Positions 8,005 to 17,354 of a DNA stretch of 64,000 bases are shown one piece after another. Under the pieces are notes generated by a model that was not told the DNA's origin, did not search any database, and saw only the letters and a program-made list of their open reading frames with translations. The stretch covers positions 6,634,001 through 6,698,000 of the forward strand of contig NZ_CP130720.1 of the NCBI RefSeq assembly GCF_035984415.1, read 5' to 3'. The stretch is from Streptomyces sp. NBC_01296. GTDB taxonomy: Bacteria; Actinomycetota; Actinomycetes; Streptomycetales; Streptomycetaceae. The position numbers and the translations under genes are program-made. Numbering within the stretch: position 1 is the first letter of the stretch; the number at the start of each line of letters is the position of its first letter.

Positions 8005-8046
8005 TAAGCGCTTGCTCAGCATGCTGGGGCCGCATGTATCTGTCAA
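8005..8046 (-). promoter_or_regulatory. MaoC-gene promoter overlapped by TetR operator copy 2
   Basis: On the minus strand TTGACA (8046-8041) and CATGCT (8023-8018) are separated by 17 bp, and the 14-bp operator TAAGCGCTTGCTCA (8005-8018) covers the expected transcription start. That geometry fits direct repression of the MaoC gene by the neighbouring TetR protein. Confidence 0.55.
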
Positions 8047-8094
8047 CGACACGTCTTTCAACGAATGTCGGCCCGGCCGACTACCCTCGGCGTC

Positions 8095-8538
8095 GTGCCG
8101 CAGATTCCCGAGAAAATCCACGAGCTCACCGTCGGCCAGCTGTCCGCCCGCAGCGGCGCGGCCGTCTCCGCGCTGCACTTCTACGAGACCAAGGGCCTGA
8201 TCAGCAGCCGTCGCACCGCCGGCAACCAGCGCCGCTACGGCCGCGACGCACTGCGCCGGGTGGCCTTCGTACGCGCCGCCCAGCGCGTCGGCATCCCGCT
8301 CGCCGCCATCCGCGAGGCACTCGCCCAGCTCCCCGAGGGGCGCACCCCCAACCGTGAGGACTGGGCCCGGCTTTCGGAGGCCTGGAGCGCCGAGCTCGAC
8401 CAGCGGATCACCCGGCTGATGCGCCTGCGCGACCACCTGTCCGACTGCATCGGCTGCGGCTGCCTCTCGCTGAAGAACTGCGCCCTGTCCAACCCGGACG
8501 ACAAGTTCGGCGACCAGCTCACCGGCTCCAGGCTGTAA
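8095..8538 (+). CDS. soxR: Redox-sensitive transcriptional regulator SoxR
   Basis: A 147-residue MerR-family regulator with an N-terminal winged helix (LTVGQLSARSGAAVSALHFY), a dimerisation helix and the diagnostic C-terminal cluster CIGCGCLSLKNC, which binds a [2Fe-2S] centre in SoxR. In streptomycetes SoxR senses redox-active secondary metabolites rather than superoxide. The GTG at 8095 (MPQIPEKIHELTV) is chosen over the upstream ATG at 8065 because it matches the known streptomycete N-terminus, and TACCCT lies 7 nt before it, suggesting a leaderless transcript. Its 3' end overlaps the convergent BKACE-like gene by 20 bp. No clear SoxR box was recognised nearby. Confidence 0.93.
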   Translation: MPQIPEKIHELTVGQLSARSGAAVSALHFYETKGLISSRRTAGNQRRYGRDALRRVAFVRAAQRVGIPLAAIREALAQLPEGRTPNREDWARLSEAWSAELDQRITRLMRLRDHLSDCIGCGCLSLKNCALSNPDDKFGDQLTGSRL

Positions 8539-9343
8539 CGGCGCTCTGCGTACCGACCACCTCGAGGGCCGCCGACACCAGCTCGGCATTCGAGCGCGCC
8601 GCCCGCCCGTCCGGCAGGTGCAGTACGTCACCCGCGCCGATCCGCGCGCCCGCACCGCACCGCGCGGCCAGCCGCAGCACCGGCCAGGCGGCGGCCTCCC
8701 GGCCGAACAGCAGCAGCGGCACCGGCGGAAGCCACCGCAGCCCCGCCACCAGCGCCGGATCGGCCACCGCCAGCTCCACCGCCAGCCGGATCCGCGCAGG
8801 GTCCCGTACCGGCCAGGCCAGGAACCGCGCGAGCGCACCCGGCTCCGGCTCCACGGCCCCCGGCTCCGCCCGCGGCACCGCCCCCGGACCGGCGCCCTCC
8901 CCGCCCAGCGGAACCACCGCGTCCACCGCCACGCCCCGCGCCAGCAGGGCCTCGGCCAGCTCCTCGGCCCCCGGCTCCGCGAAATGCACCACCGCCCGGT
9001 CCGGCAGCACCGTCCACGACCGGACCCGCTCCAGCCGCCCCGCCGGATCCGGCTCGGCCCCGATGCCCGCGGACACCGAAAGCGGTACGGAGACCCCCGC
9101 GCCCCGCACCGCCTCCAGCAGAGGCCCGACGACCCGGGGCGACAGGCTCTCCCGGCCGCACGGGGTCCGCGGATGGACCAGCACCTCCCCGGCCCCGGCG
9201 GCGACCGCCCCCAGGGCCGACTCCACCACGTCCGGCGGGGACAGGGGCACGGCGCCGCCGTCGGCGGCAGTGCGCCCGCCGTTCAGAGACACCGACACCG
9301 ACACCGACACCGGCGTCGACACCCGAAGCCCCCGCAGGCTCAT
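8519..9343 (-). CDS. BKACE-like (3-keto-5-aminohexanoate cleavage family) protein
   Basis: A 274-residue protein with a TIM-barrel-like pattern matching the beta-keto acid cleavage enzyme family (DUF849): LNGGR near residue 20, a strand ending LVHPRTP, and later VSAG and VHFAEPGAEELAEALLARGV segments. Canonical members have His-x-His-x-Arg zinc ligands in that strand; here the first His position is Leu, so catalytic competence is uncertain. The ATG at 9343 overlaps the upstream gene stop in ATGA, implying translational coupling. A VSVSVSVS run encoded by a 6-bp repeat follows the start. The family assignment is probable but not certain. Confidence 0.65.
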   Translation of the reverse strand: MSLRGLRVSTPVSVSVSVSLNGGRTAADGGAVPLSPPDVVESALGAVAAGAGEVLVHPRTPCGRESLSPRVVGPLLEAVRGAGVSVPLSVSAGIGAEPDPAGRLERVRSWTVLPDRAVVHFAEPGAEELAEALLARGVAVDAVVPLGGEGAGPGAVPRAEPGAVEPEPGALARFLAWPVRDPARIRLAVELAVADPALVAGLRWLPPVPLLLFGREAAAWPVLRLAARCGAGARIGAGDVLHLPDGRAARSNAELVSAALEVVGTQSAVTAWSR

Positions 9344-9963
9344 GCCGCCCCCGCCGAAGCCGGATCCACGGCCGAGTCCGCCAGCGCCGGCCTCGGCACG
9401 ACGATCCCGCAGCCCGCGCACACCGGCCCGTCCCAGGCCCACGCCCCCTCCCAATTGCCGTGCCCCGCGCGGGGCCCCCGTCTCTGCCCCGGCACGTGCG
9501 CGGGCCAGCGCAGCTCCTGCTCCCCGCAGACCGGGCACCCCGTCCCCGGCTCCGACTCCAGCGCCGCGACCAGCCGCCGCAGCACCTCGCCCAGCGTCCC
9601 GTCGGGCCGCACGCCCGGATCGGCGCACCGCACCACCGCGTCCCCGCTGCCGCCCCACGCCCACTCCGGGCGGCGCAGCCCGTGGTACTTCTCCCGCCGG
9701 CGCCGCTCCGCGAACTGGCGCTCGTACTCCAGCCAGACCGCCCGCGCCTCCTCCAGTTCCTCCAACGCCGCGACCAGCCGCAGCGGATCGGCCCCCCGGT
9801 CCTCGGGGGCGATCCCGTGCCGGTCGCACAGATGCCACCACGTCGCCCGGTGCCCGTACGGAGCGAACCGCTCCAGGCAGCGGCGCAGCGAATGGCGCCG
9901 CAGGGCACGGTCATTGCGTGCGTCCCTCACCTGGTACGCCAGACTCCGGAATCCCGCCATCAC
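9340..9963 (-). CDS. Conserved hypothetical protein with two CxxC pairs
   Basis: A 207-residue protein that I do not recognise. It has an Arg-rich N-terminal region, a helical middle (LRLVAALEELEEARAVWLEY) and two cysteine pairs, CPVC near residue 139 and CAGC near residue 181, that could form a zinc ribbon. It ends in an ATGA overlap with the BKACE-like gene, so the two are probably an operon and may act together. The first two codons are both Met; 9963 is used here. No signal peptide or membrane segment is seen. Confidence 0.6.
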   Translation of the reverse strand: MMAGFRSLAYQVRDARNDRALRRHSLRRCLERFAPYGHRATWWHLCDRHGIAPEDRGADPLRLVAALEELEEARAVWLEYERQFAERRRREKYHGLRRPEWAWGGSGDAVVRCADPGVRPDGTLGEVLRRLVAALESEPGTGCPVCGEQELRWPAHVPGQRRGPRAGHGNWEGAWAWDGPVCAGCGIVVPRPALADSAVDPASAGAA

Positions 9964-10111
9964 ACCTTCACCTCCGTCGCGCCCACGCCCGCACCGGGGG
10001 GCGTCGTACTACGTCGAACGACGACGCACCGTGAGATGTGCCCAACATGCCCGGTCAGGTGCGGGCGCATGCGGGGGCGGTCGAGGCGTGCAGGTGGCAC
10101 ATGGCCGGAAC

Positions 10112-11563
10112 TCAGCGCCCCATGCGCCCCGCAGCAACCACGAGCCGGGCCAGCTCCTCGTGGCAGATGTCGCTGTGCGCCCCCGAGGGCGGACCGCCGC
10201 GCCGCACCACGGACCCGGTGTCCACACTGACGCAACCGGTCTCCGGGAGCCTCTCGCGCAAGGCCGTGTCGAGGCTGATCCGCGGCGCGCCCGGCACCGC
10301 CTGTACCCCGTCGTGACCGATCGCGCCCCACCGCTCGTCGAAACCGAGCAGACCGGCCGAATCCCCTGCCATCCGGGAGGCCAGCGGATAGAAGACCTTG
10401 AGAGCGGAATCGTACGGGGAGTGGCAGGCGAGCACCGGGCCGTCGACCCGGCGCTGCATCCCGCGCAGCGCGCCGCCGCTGCCCTTGTCGTGCGGGAGCC
10501 GGTCGGCGAAGGCGTAGTGGGAGAAGGCCCCCTGGAGCAGCGTCGCGGATTTCACGTACCGGGCCCCGTCCGGCACCGCGCGCAGCGAGAAGGACACCAC
10601 CCGGGCCCCGAAACTGTGGCCGATCAGATGGATCCGCAGGGCCGGGCGGCGGCCCGCCAGTTCGGCCAGCACCGGGCCGAGGCCGCGCTCGCCGACGACC
10701 CCGGCCCGCTTCTTCATCTGGTAGTACGTGGCCTGCCGCAGCAGCTCCTTGGCGCCGCTCCACAGCGCCCGCAGGCCGCCGCCGACGCAGAAGCCGGTCC
10801 CGGCCGCGCCCCCGGGCAGGGCGCCCGCCTCGATCAGCCCTTCGGTGAAGGCCCGGCACACCTCCAGCACGTCGTGGGTGAAGACGGCGGGCACGTCCCG
10901 CACGGCAGGGACCGCGACGGCCGTGACGGCTGCGACACCGGAGTCGGCCGCGTCGGAAGCGTCGGACGCCTCCGGCGGGTCGGCTGCGTCCACCGCGTCC
11001 ACCCCCGCCAGCTCCCGTACCAGCGCGCCGAACTCCGTGAAGGCCGCCGCCGACTCCGGCCGGTCCTCCAGCAGTTCGGCGACCCGGTCCAGCTCCGCCA
11101 CCCGCCCCGGCCAGAACTCCCCGAGCGCCCGCAGCGTGGCGGGGTCCAGCGCCGTCCCGTGGCTCGGCGCGGCGAGCGTGGCGTGGGGGTCGAAGTCCGG
11201 AATCGGCTCGTCCGAGAACCGGATCGAGGGCCAGACGACACCCACGTACCCCAGCCGCACCCCCGACCCCACCAGCCCCGGGAAGGGGGCGTAGAAGCGG
11301 TCGAAGAGCCGGGTCGACGTCGACCGGTCGCTGTTCCAGCCGTGCGCGAAGACCAGCAGATCGGTGGCCTCCAGTGCGGCCACCGCGTCCTGCGTGCTCC
11401 GGTCCACGTCCCCGTCGGAGTCGAAGGTCAGCTCCGCGTACGGCCCGACCCCGATCCCGACGCCCTCACGCACACCCGCTCGCGCTCTCGTACCCGTACC
11501 GAGATCCGTACCGAGATCCGTACCGAGATCCGTACCGAGACCTCTGACCGTTCCGTCCGACAT
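10112..11563 (-). CDS. Alpha/beta-hydrolase-fold protein of unknown substrate
   Basis: A 483-residue cytosolic protein with a hydrolase-like core: an early FAHGWN segment (oxyanion region, about residue 76) and a nucleophile elbow GHSFGA near residue 320, with DICHEE at the C-terminus that could supply the His. A low-complexity Ala/Asp stretch lies in the middle. The ATG at 11563 is preceded by AGGGGG at 5-nt spacing. Upstream in-frame codons are too Arg-rich to be credible. An N-terminal LGTD tetrapeptide repeat arises from a 12-bp DNA repeat. The gene is downstream of the NamZ-like gene by 85 bp on the same strand. Physiological role is unknown. Confidence 0.75.
   Translation of the reverse strand: MSDGTVRGLGTDLGTDLGTDLGTGTRARAGVREGVGIGVGPYAELTFDSDGDVDRSTQDAVAALEATDLLVFAHGWNSDRSTSTRLFDRFYAPFPGLVGSGVRLGYVGVVWPSIRFSDEPIPDFDPHATLAAPSHGTALDPATLRALGEFWPGRVAELDRVAELLEDRPESAAAFTEFGALVRELAGVDAVDAADPPEASDASDAADSGVAAVTAVAVPAVRDVPAVFTHDVLEVCRAFTEGLIEAGALPGGAAGTGFCVGGGLRALWSGAKELLRQATYYQMKKRAGVVGERGLGPVLAELAGRRPALRIHLIGHSFGARVVSFSLRAVPDGARYVKSATLLQGAFSHYAFADRLPHDKGSGGALRGMQRRVDGPVLACHSPYDSALKVFYPLASRMAGDSAGLLGFDERWGAIGHDGVQAVPGAPRISLDTALRERLPETGCVSVDTGSVVRRGGPPSGAHSDICHEELARLVVAAGRMGR
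11496..11542. repeat. 12-bp tandem repeat encoding LGTD
   Basis: Nearly four head-to-tail copies of GTACCGAGATCC (plus strand) start at 11496, 11508, 11520 and 11532, the last diverging at its end. On the coding strand they specify Leu-Gly-Thr-Asp repeats near the N-terminus of the hydrolase. The unit keeps the reading frame. Confidence 0.85.
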
Positions 11564-11648
11564 GGGGTCCCCCTCCGCGCCGCCTCTCCGGTGCCGTCCA
11601 GCATCCTGCTGCGGCCCCCGCCCGGCCAGACCCCTGCCGCGCAAGGAT

Positions 11649-12917
11649 TCACGGGTAGAGCAGGTACCGCCCCCGCACCGCCGCGAACCGCTCGAGCCCC
11701 GCCGCCCAGTCGGCCGCGATCTCCTCGACCCCGGCCCCCGCGTCCACCATCTTCCGGACCCGGTCCGAGCCGGTCAGCTGGTCGATCCAGTGGTCCGTGC
11801 GCCACGCGAAACCGCTCCACGTCCGCTTCGCGGTCACCAGCAGCCCGATCCCGGCCCGGACCGGGTCGAAGGCCGCCCGGTCGTGCACGATCAGCCGGAC
11901 CCCGCCGCACACCTTGCCCGTGAACTTGGAGAACGTCGGCGTGAAGTACGCCTCCCGGAACCACACCCCGGGCAGCCCCAGCGCCTGGGCCGCCTCCGCC
12001 CACCGCCGGTCCGCGCCCTGCGCGCCGACCACCTCGAACGGGGTGGTCGTCCCGCGCCCCTCCGACAGGTTGGTGCCCTCGAACAGGCAGGTGCCGGCGT
12101 ACGCGAGGGCCGTGTCCGGCGTCGGCACGTTCGGGCTCGGCGGCACCCAGGGCAGTCCGGTCGCCCCGAAGAAGGAGTCCCGCCGCCACCCGGTCATCCG
12201 TACCGTGCTCAGCCTGACCGGCTGCGCCGCCAGGAACTCCCCGTTGAACAGCAGGGCCAGCTCGGCCACCGTCATCCCGTGCGCGAGTGCGACCGGCTCC
12301 CGGCCCACCCCGCTCGCGTACGCGGGCTCCAGCACGGGCCCGGCGGCCCGCCGGCCGCCCACCGGGTTCGGCCGGTCCAGTACGACCACCGCCTTCCCGG
12401 CCAGCGCGGCCGCGCGCATGCAGTCGTAAAGGGTCCAGATGTAGGTGTAGAAGCGCGCCCCGACGTCCTGGATGTCGAAGACGACGGTGTCGATCCCGGC
12501 CGCCGTGAACACGTCCGCGAGCTTCTGTCCGCTCTTGCCGTACGTGTCGTACACCGGCAGCCCGGTCGCCGGATCGCGCCCGGCCGCCTCCGAATCGCCC
12601 GCCTGCGCCGTCCCGCGGAACCCGTGTTCCGGCCCGAACACTGCCACCAGCTTCACCCGCGCGTCCGCGTGCAGTACGTCGACCAGGTGGCGGGCGTCGG
12701 CGGTGATCCCGGTGGGGTTGGTGACCACCCCGATCCGCTGCCCGGCGAGCACCGCGTAGCCGTCCACGGCAAGCTGCTCGAAGCCCGTGCGCACCCGGTC
12801 GGCGGCTGCCGCCGCCGGGTCCGGGGCCCGTACGGGCGCCGCGCCCGCCGCCCCGAGAGTCCCCAAAGCCCCCGTTGTCCCCGCCAGTCCCAGCAGCCCC
12901 CGTCGTGACAGCGTCAT
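11649..12917 (-). CDS. NamZ-like (DUF1343) secreted exo-muramidase
   Basis: A 422-residue protein of the DUF1343 family, whose founding member NamZ releases terminal N-acetylmuramic acid from peptidoglycan fragments. A twin-arginine signal (SRRGLLGLAG, residues 4-13) is followed by an Ala-rich cleavage region, so export by Tat is expected. Family blocks visible are GVVTNPTGIT, FGPEHGFRG, YGK, FDIQDVGARFYTYIWTL and DRPNPVGG. TAGCGT lies exactly 6 nt before the ATG at 12917, indicating a leaderless mRNA. It may serve wall recycling or turnover during development. The downstream hydrolase may be cotranscribed. Confidence 0.87.
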   Translation of the reverse strand: MTLSRRGLLGLAGTTGALGTLGAAGAAPVRAPDPAAAAADRVRTGFEQLAVDGYAVLAGQRIGVVTNPTGITADARHLVDVLHADARVKLVAVFGPEHGFRGTAQAGDSEAAGRDPATGLPVYDTYGKSGQKLADVFTAAGIDTVVFDIQDVGARFYTYIWTLYDCMRAAALAGKAVVVLDRPNPVGGRRAAGPVLEPAYASGVGREPVALAHGMTVAELALLFNGEFLAAQPVRLSTVRMTGWRRDSFFGATGLPWVPPSPNVPTPDTALAYAGTCLFEGTNLSEGRGTTTPFEVVGAQGADRRWAEAAQALGLPGVWFREAYFTPTFSKFTGKVCGGVRLIVHDRAAFDPVRAGIGLLVTAKRTWSGFAWRTDHWIDQLTGSDRVRKMVDAGAGVEEIAADWAAGLERFAAVRGRYLLYP

Positions 12918-12950
12918 CCGGCCACGCTAGGGGTCTGCCCCCTTCCACCC

Positions 12951-12976
12951 CGGCATACCGACTGGTTAGTATGCCG
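12951..12976. promoter_or_regulatory. TetR operator upstream of SDR-ligase-tetR operon
   Basis: Perfect 8-bp outer arms CGGCATAC (12951-12958) and GTATGCCG (12969-12976) flank a 10-bp centre. Read as half-sites, CATACCGAC and CATACTAAC (inverted) are separated by 2 bp. The same architecture recurs at 19899-19918. The site lies 28 bp before the SDR start, inside the divergent gap with the NamZ-like gene. Confidence 0.7.
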
Positions 12977-13003
12977 GGCATCCGGCCATGAAAGGTGATC
13001 CCC

Positions 13004-13768
13004 GTGAGCGCGTACCAGGACCAGCGAGTCGTCGTCACCGGCGCGGGCGGCGGCATCGGCGCCGCCCTCGCCCACCGCTTCGCCGCCGAGGGGGCCACGG
13101 TCGTGGTCAACGACCTCGACACCGCCAAGGCCGCCGCCGTGGCGGGCGAGATCGGCAGCCGGGCGATCGCGGTCCCGGGCGATGCCTCGGCCGTCGTGGC
13201 GCAGGCCCGCGAGGCGCTCGGCGGACGGGTGGACGTCTACTGCGCGAACGCCGGACTCGCCTCGGGCGGCGACGCGTTCGCCGACGAGGCCGTGTGGGAG
13301 GCGGCGTGGGACACCAACGTCATGGCGCACGTCCGCGCGGCCCGGCTGCTGCTGCCCGACTGGCTGGAGCGCGGGAGCGGGCGCTTCGTGTCCACCGTCT
13401 CGGCCGCAGGGCTGCTGACCATGATCGGGGCCGCGCCGTACAGTGTCACCAAGCACGGTGCGCTCGCCTTCGCGGAGTGGCTCTCGCTGACCTACCGCCA
13501 CCGCGGCGTGCAGGTCCATGCCATCTGCCCGCAGGGGGTCCGCACCGACATGCTGACGGCCGCGGGCTCGGCGGGCGAACTCGTCCTCACGCCGACCGCG
13601 ATCGAGCCGGAAGCGGTTGCGGACGCACTGTTCGACGGCATGGAGAAGGGCCGGTTCTTGATCCTCCCGCACCCCGAGGTCGCGGACTACTACGCCGCCC
13701 GCGCCACGGAACCGGACCGCTGGCTCGGCAGCATGAACCACCTCCAACAGAAGTGGGAGACCAGGTGA
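13004..13768 (+). CDS. SDR-family dehydrogenase
   Basis: A 254-residue classical short-chain dehydrogenase with TGAGGGIG (about residues 12-19), CANAG, and a catalytic Ser plus YSVTK. The GTG at 13004 is preceded by AAAGGTGA at the right spacing and gives a normal N-terminus (VSAYQDQRVVVTG). It is the first gene of an operon SDR-ligase-tetR: its stop overlaps the ligase GTG by 4 nt. The context suggests it dehydrogenates a hydroxyacyl-CoA or a related catabolic intermediate; the substrate is unknown. A TetR-type palindrome lies just upstream. Confidence 0.9.
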   Translation: MSAYQDQRVVVTGAGGGIGAALAHRFAAEGATVVVNDLDTAKAAAVAGEIGSRAIAVPGDASAVVAQAREALGGRVDVYCANAGLASGGDAFADEAVWEAAWDTNVMAHVRAARLLLPDWLERGSGRFVSTVSAAGLLTMIGAAPYSVTKHGALAFAEWLSLTYRHRGVQVHAICPQGVRTDMLTAAGSAGELVLTPTAIEPEAVADALFDGMEKGRFLILPHPEVADYYAARATEPDRWLGSMNHLQQKWETR

Positions 13769-15426
13769 CCCGGCCCTCCGGCCATGCCGCCAAGCCGTGG
13801 CTCGGGCTGCTCAGCCCGGCCCAGCGCGCCCCCGTCTCCCCGCCGCCCAGCGTGCTGCACGCCTTCCGCGATGCCGTCGCCCGGGCCCCGGAGCGCACCG
13901 CGCTGGCCTACTTCGACGGCCGCGTCGGCTACGCGGAGGCCGACGCGCTCTCCGACTCCGTCGCCGGGCACCTCGCCGCGCACGGCGTCCGCCGCGGGGA
14001 CCGGGTCGCCGTCATGCTGCAGAACACCCCGCACTTCGTGCTCGCCGTCCTGGGCGCCTGGAAGGCAGGGGCGGTGGTCGTCCCGCTCAACCCCATGTAC
14101 AAATCGGGCGAGATCGGGCACATTTTGCGGGACTCGGGGGCTTCCGCGCTGGTCTGCGACGGCCGCGCGTGGGCGGAGTACGCGGCCGAGGCCATCCGCG
14201 GCACGGCGGTGCGGGTCGTCCTGACCGCCTCGGACCGGGACTTCCAGACCCGGAACGACCCGCGCGTCTTCGCCCCGGCGAAACCGGCCCCCGGGTTCCC
14301 CGCCCCGGCCGACCTGACCGCCGTGGCCCGCCAGGGCCACCCCGCCCCGCCGGACCCCGGCCCCACCGCCGCCGACACCGCGCTCATCAGCTACACCTCC
14401 GGCACCAGCGGCACCCCCAAGGGCGCCATGAACCCGCACGGCGCGCTCACCCACAACGCCGTCCGGCAGGTCACCGGGCACCCGCTCCCCGAGGGCGCCG
14501 CGTACTTCGCCCTCGCGCCCCTGTTCCACATCACCGGCATGGTCTGCGAGCTCGGCGCCTGCTTCGTCAACGCAGGCACCCTCGTCCTCGCCCACCGCTT
14601 CGACGCCGGCGTCGTCCTCGACGCCTTCCTCGAGCACCGCCCCGCCTACACCGTCGGCCCGGCCACCGCCTTCATGGCCCTCGCCGCCCACCCCGAGGTC
14701 ACCCCGGACCACTTCGCCTCGTTCCGGGTGATCTCCTCCGGCGGCGCACCGCTCCCGCCCGCCCTCGTCGAACGCCTCCGTGCCACCTTCGGCTTCTACC
14801 TGCGCAACGGCTACGGCCTCACCGAGTGCACCGCGCCCTGCGCCTCCGTGCCCGTGCACCTCGAAGCCCCGGTGGACCCCGCCTCCGGCACCCTCTCCGT
14901 CGGCCTGCCCGGCGCGGACACGCTCGTACGGATCCTGGACGAGCAGGGCGGTGAGGTGCCCTTCGGCGAGACCGGCGAGATAGCCGTCCGCGGGCCCCAG
15001 GTCGTCCCCGGCTACTGGGGACTGCCCGCGGACACCGCCAAGGCCTTCCCGGACGGCGAACTGCGCACCGGCGACGTCGGGTTCATGGACGCGGACGGCT
15101 GGCTCTACGTCGTCGACCGCAAGAAGGACATGATCAACGCCTCCGGGTTCAAGGTCTGGCCGCGCGAGGTCGAGGACGTGCTCTACACCCACCCCGCCGT
15201 GCGCGAGGCGGCCGTGGTCGGCGTCCCGGACCCGTACCGCGGGGAGAGCGTGAAGGCGTACGTGAGCCTGCGCCCCGGCACCTCGGCGCAGCCGGAGGAG
15301 CTTTCCGCATACTGCGCCGCCCGCATCGCCGCGTACAAATACCCGCGGCAAGTGGAGATCCTGCCTGTCCTGCCGAAGACGACGAGTGGCAAGATCCTGC
15401 GACGGGAACTGCGCGACCGCGGCTGA
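13765..15426 (+). CDS. Acyl-CoA ligase (FadD-type AMP-forming synthetase)
   Basis: A 553-residue ANL-superfamily enzyme that activates a carboxylic acid through an acyl-AMP and transfers it to CoA. The P-loop SYTSGTSGTPKG is near residue 207, the GYGLTE motif near 351, the DRKKDMINASGFKV hinge near 452 and the catalytic Lys in KTTSGKILRREL near the end. The GTG at 13765 overlaps the SDR stop as GTGA, so translation is coupled. It resembles FadD3-like ligases but the acid cannot be inferred. The TetR gene follows 90 bp downstream. Confidence 0.92.
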   Translation: MTRPSGHAAKPWLGLLSPAQRAPVSPPPSVLHAFRDAVARAPERTALAYFDGRVGYAEADALSDSVAGHLAAHGVRRGDRVAVMLQNTPHFVLAVLGAWKAGAVVVPLNPMYKSGEIGHILRDSGASALVCDGRAWAEYAAEAIRGTAVRVVLTASDRDFQTRNDPRVFAPAKPAPGFPAPADLTAVARQGHPAPPDPGPTAADTALISYTSGTSGTPKGAMNPHGALTHNAVRQVTGHPLPEGAAYFALAPLFHITGMVCELGACFVNAGTLVLAHRFDAGVVLDAFLEHRPAYTVGPATAFMALAAHPEVTPDHFASFRVISSGGAPLPPALVERLRATFGFYLRNGYGLTECTAPCASVPVHLEAPVDPASGTLSVGLPGADTLVRILDEQGGEVPFGETGEIAVRGPQVVPGYWGLPADTAKAFPDGELRTGDVGFMDADGWLYVVDRKKDMINASGFKVWPREVEDVLYTHPAVREAAVVGVPDPYRGESVKAYVSLRPGTSAQPEELSAYCAARIAAYKYPRQVEILPVLPKTTSGKILRRELRDRG

Positions 15427-15431
15427 AAATA

Positions 15432-15490
15432 GTCGTACGGTCGTACAGCCGGTCGTACGGCTGGTCCATCCGGCCGGTCGTACGGACCAG
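15432..15490. repeat. GTCGTACGG repeats with alternative hairpins
   Basis: GTCGTACGG occurs at 15432, 15452 and 15477 in the gap before tetR. CAGCCG (15446-15451) can pair with CGGCTG (15458-15463), and CTGGTCC (15461-15467) can pair with GGACCAG (15484-15490). The two stems share 15461-15463 and are mutually exclusive. They may be an operator array or an RNA switch between ligase and tetR; no function is proven. Confidence 0.5.
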
Positions 15491-15516
15491 AGAACAGGGA
15501 AGGGAAGGTCAGCGCC

Positions 15517-16122
15517 ATGGCTGCCAGGACCACGGAGCCCGAAGGCACGAACGAAGCCCCGGTGCCGCAGCGGCTGCTGGCCGTCGCCACCCGGCTGTTC
15601 GCCGAGCGCGGCTACGACCGCACCTCCGTACAGGAGATCGTCGAGGCGGCCGGGGTCACCAAGGGTGCGCTCTACCACTACTTCGGGTCCAAGGACGACC
15701 TGCTGCACGAGGTGTACTCGCGGATGCTGCGCCTCCAGCAGCAGCGCCTGGACGCGGTGGCCGATTCCGATGCCCCGGTCGAGGAGCGGCTGCGGGCCGC
15801 GGCCGCCGACGTGGTGGTCACCACCATCGAGAACCTGGACGACGCGGCGATCTTCTTCCGGTCGATGCACCAGCTCAGCCCGGAGAAGTTCAAGCAGGTA
15901 CGGGCGGAGCGCCGGCGCTACCACGAGCGCTTCCGGGCACTGGTCGAGGAAGGCCAGCGCACCGGAGTGTTCTCCACCGCCACGCCCGCGGACCTGGTGG
16001 TGGACTACCACTTCGGCTCCGTCCACCACCTGTCCACCTGGTACCGCACGGACGGCCCGCTCACGCCGCAGCAGGTCGCCGATCACCTCGCCGACCTGCT
16101 GCTGCGCGCGCTGCGACCGTAG
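15517..16122 (+). CDS. TetR-family regulator (KstR2-like)
   Basis: A 201-residue TetR protein with the DNA-binding helices at about residues 20-65 (TSVQEIVEAAGVTKGALYHYF) and a C-terminal domain of the KstR2/TetR_C type. The ATG at 15517 follows GGGAAGG. It ends the SDR-ligase-tetR operon. The strong palindrome at 12951-12976 and its look-alike at 19899-19918, before the phosphotransferase and acyl-CoA dehydrogenase pair, suggest that it controls both transcription units. It converges with the subtilisin gene with 28 bp between stops. Confidence 0.88.
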   Translation: MAARTTEPEGTNEAPVPQRLLAVATRLFAERGYDRTSVQEIVEAAGVTKGALYHYFGSKDDLLHEVYSRMLRLQQQRLDAVADSDAPVEERLRAAAADVVVTTIENLDDAAIFFRSMHQLSPEKFKQVRAERRRYHERFRALVEEGQRTGVFSTATPADLVVDYHFGSVHHLSTWYRTDGPLTPQQVADHLADLLLRALRP

Positions 16123-16150
16123 GAGCACGGTCAGGGCGTCAGGTCACCCG

Positions 16151-17350
<1,200 letters not shown>

Positions 17351-17354
17351 CTGG

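Noticed and set aside
8020..8095. SoxR box for autoregulation of soxR
   Set aside because: Short TCAACG-like repeats are present, but no palindrome with the expected symmetry was found.
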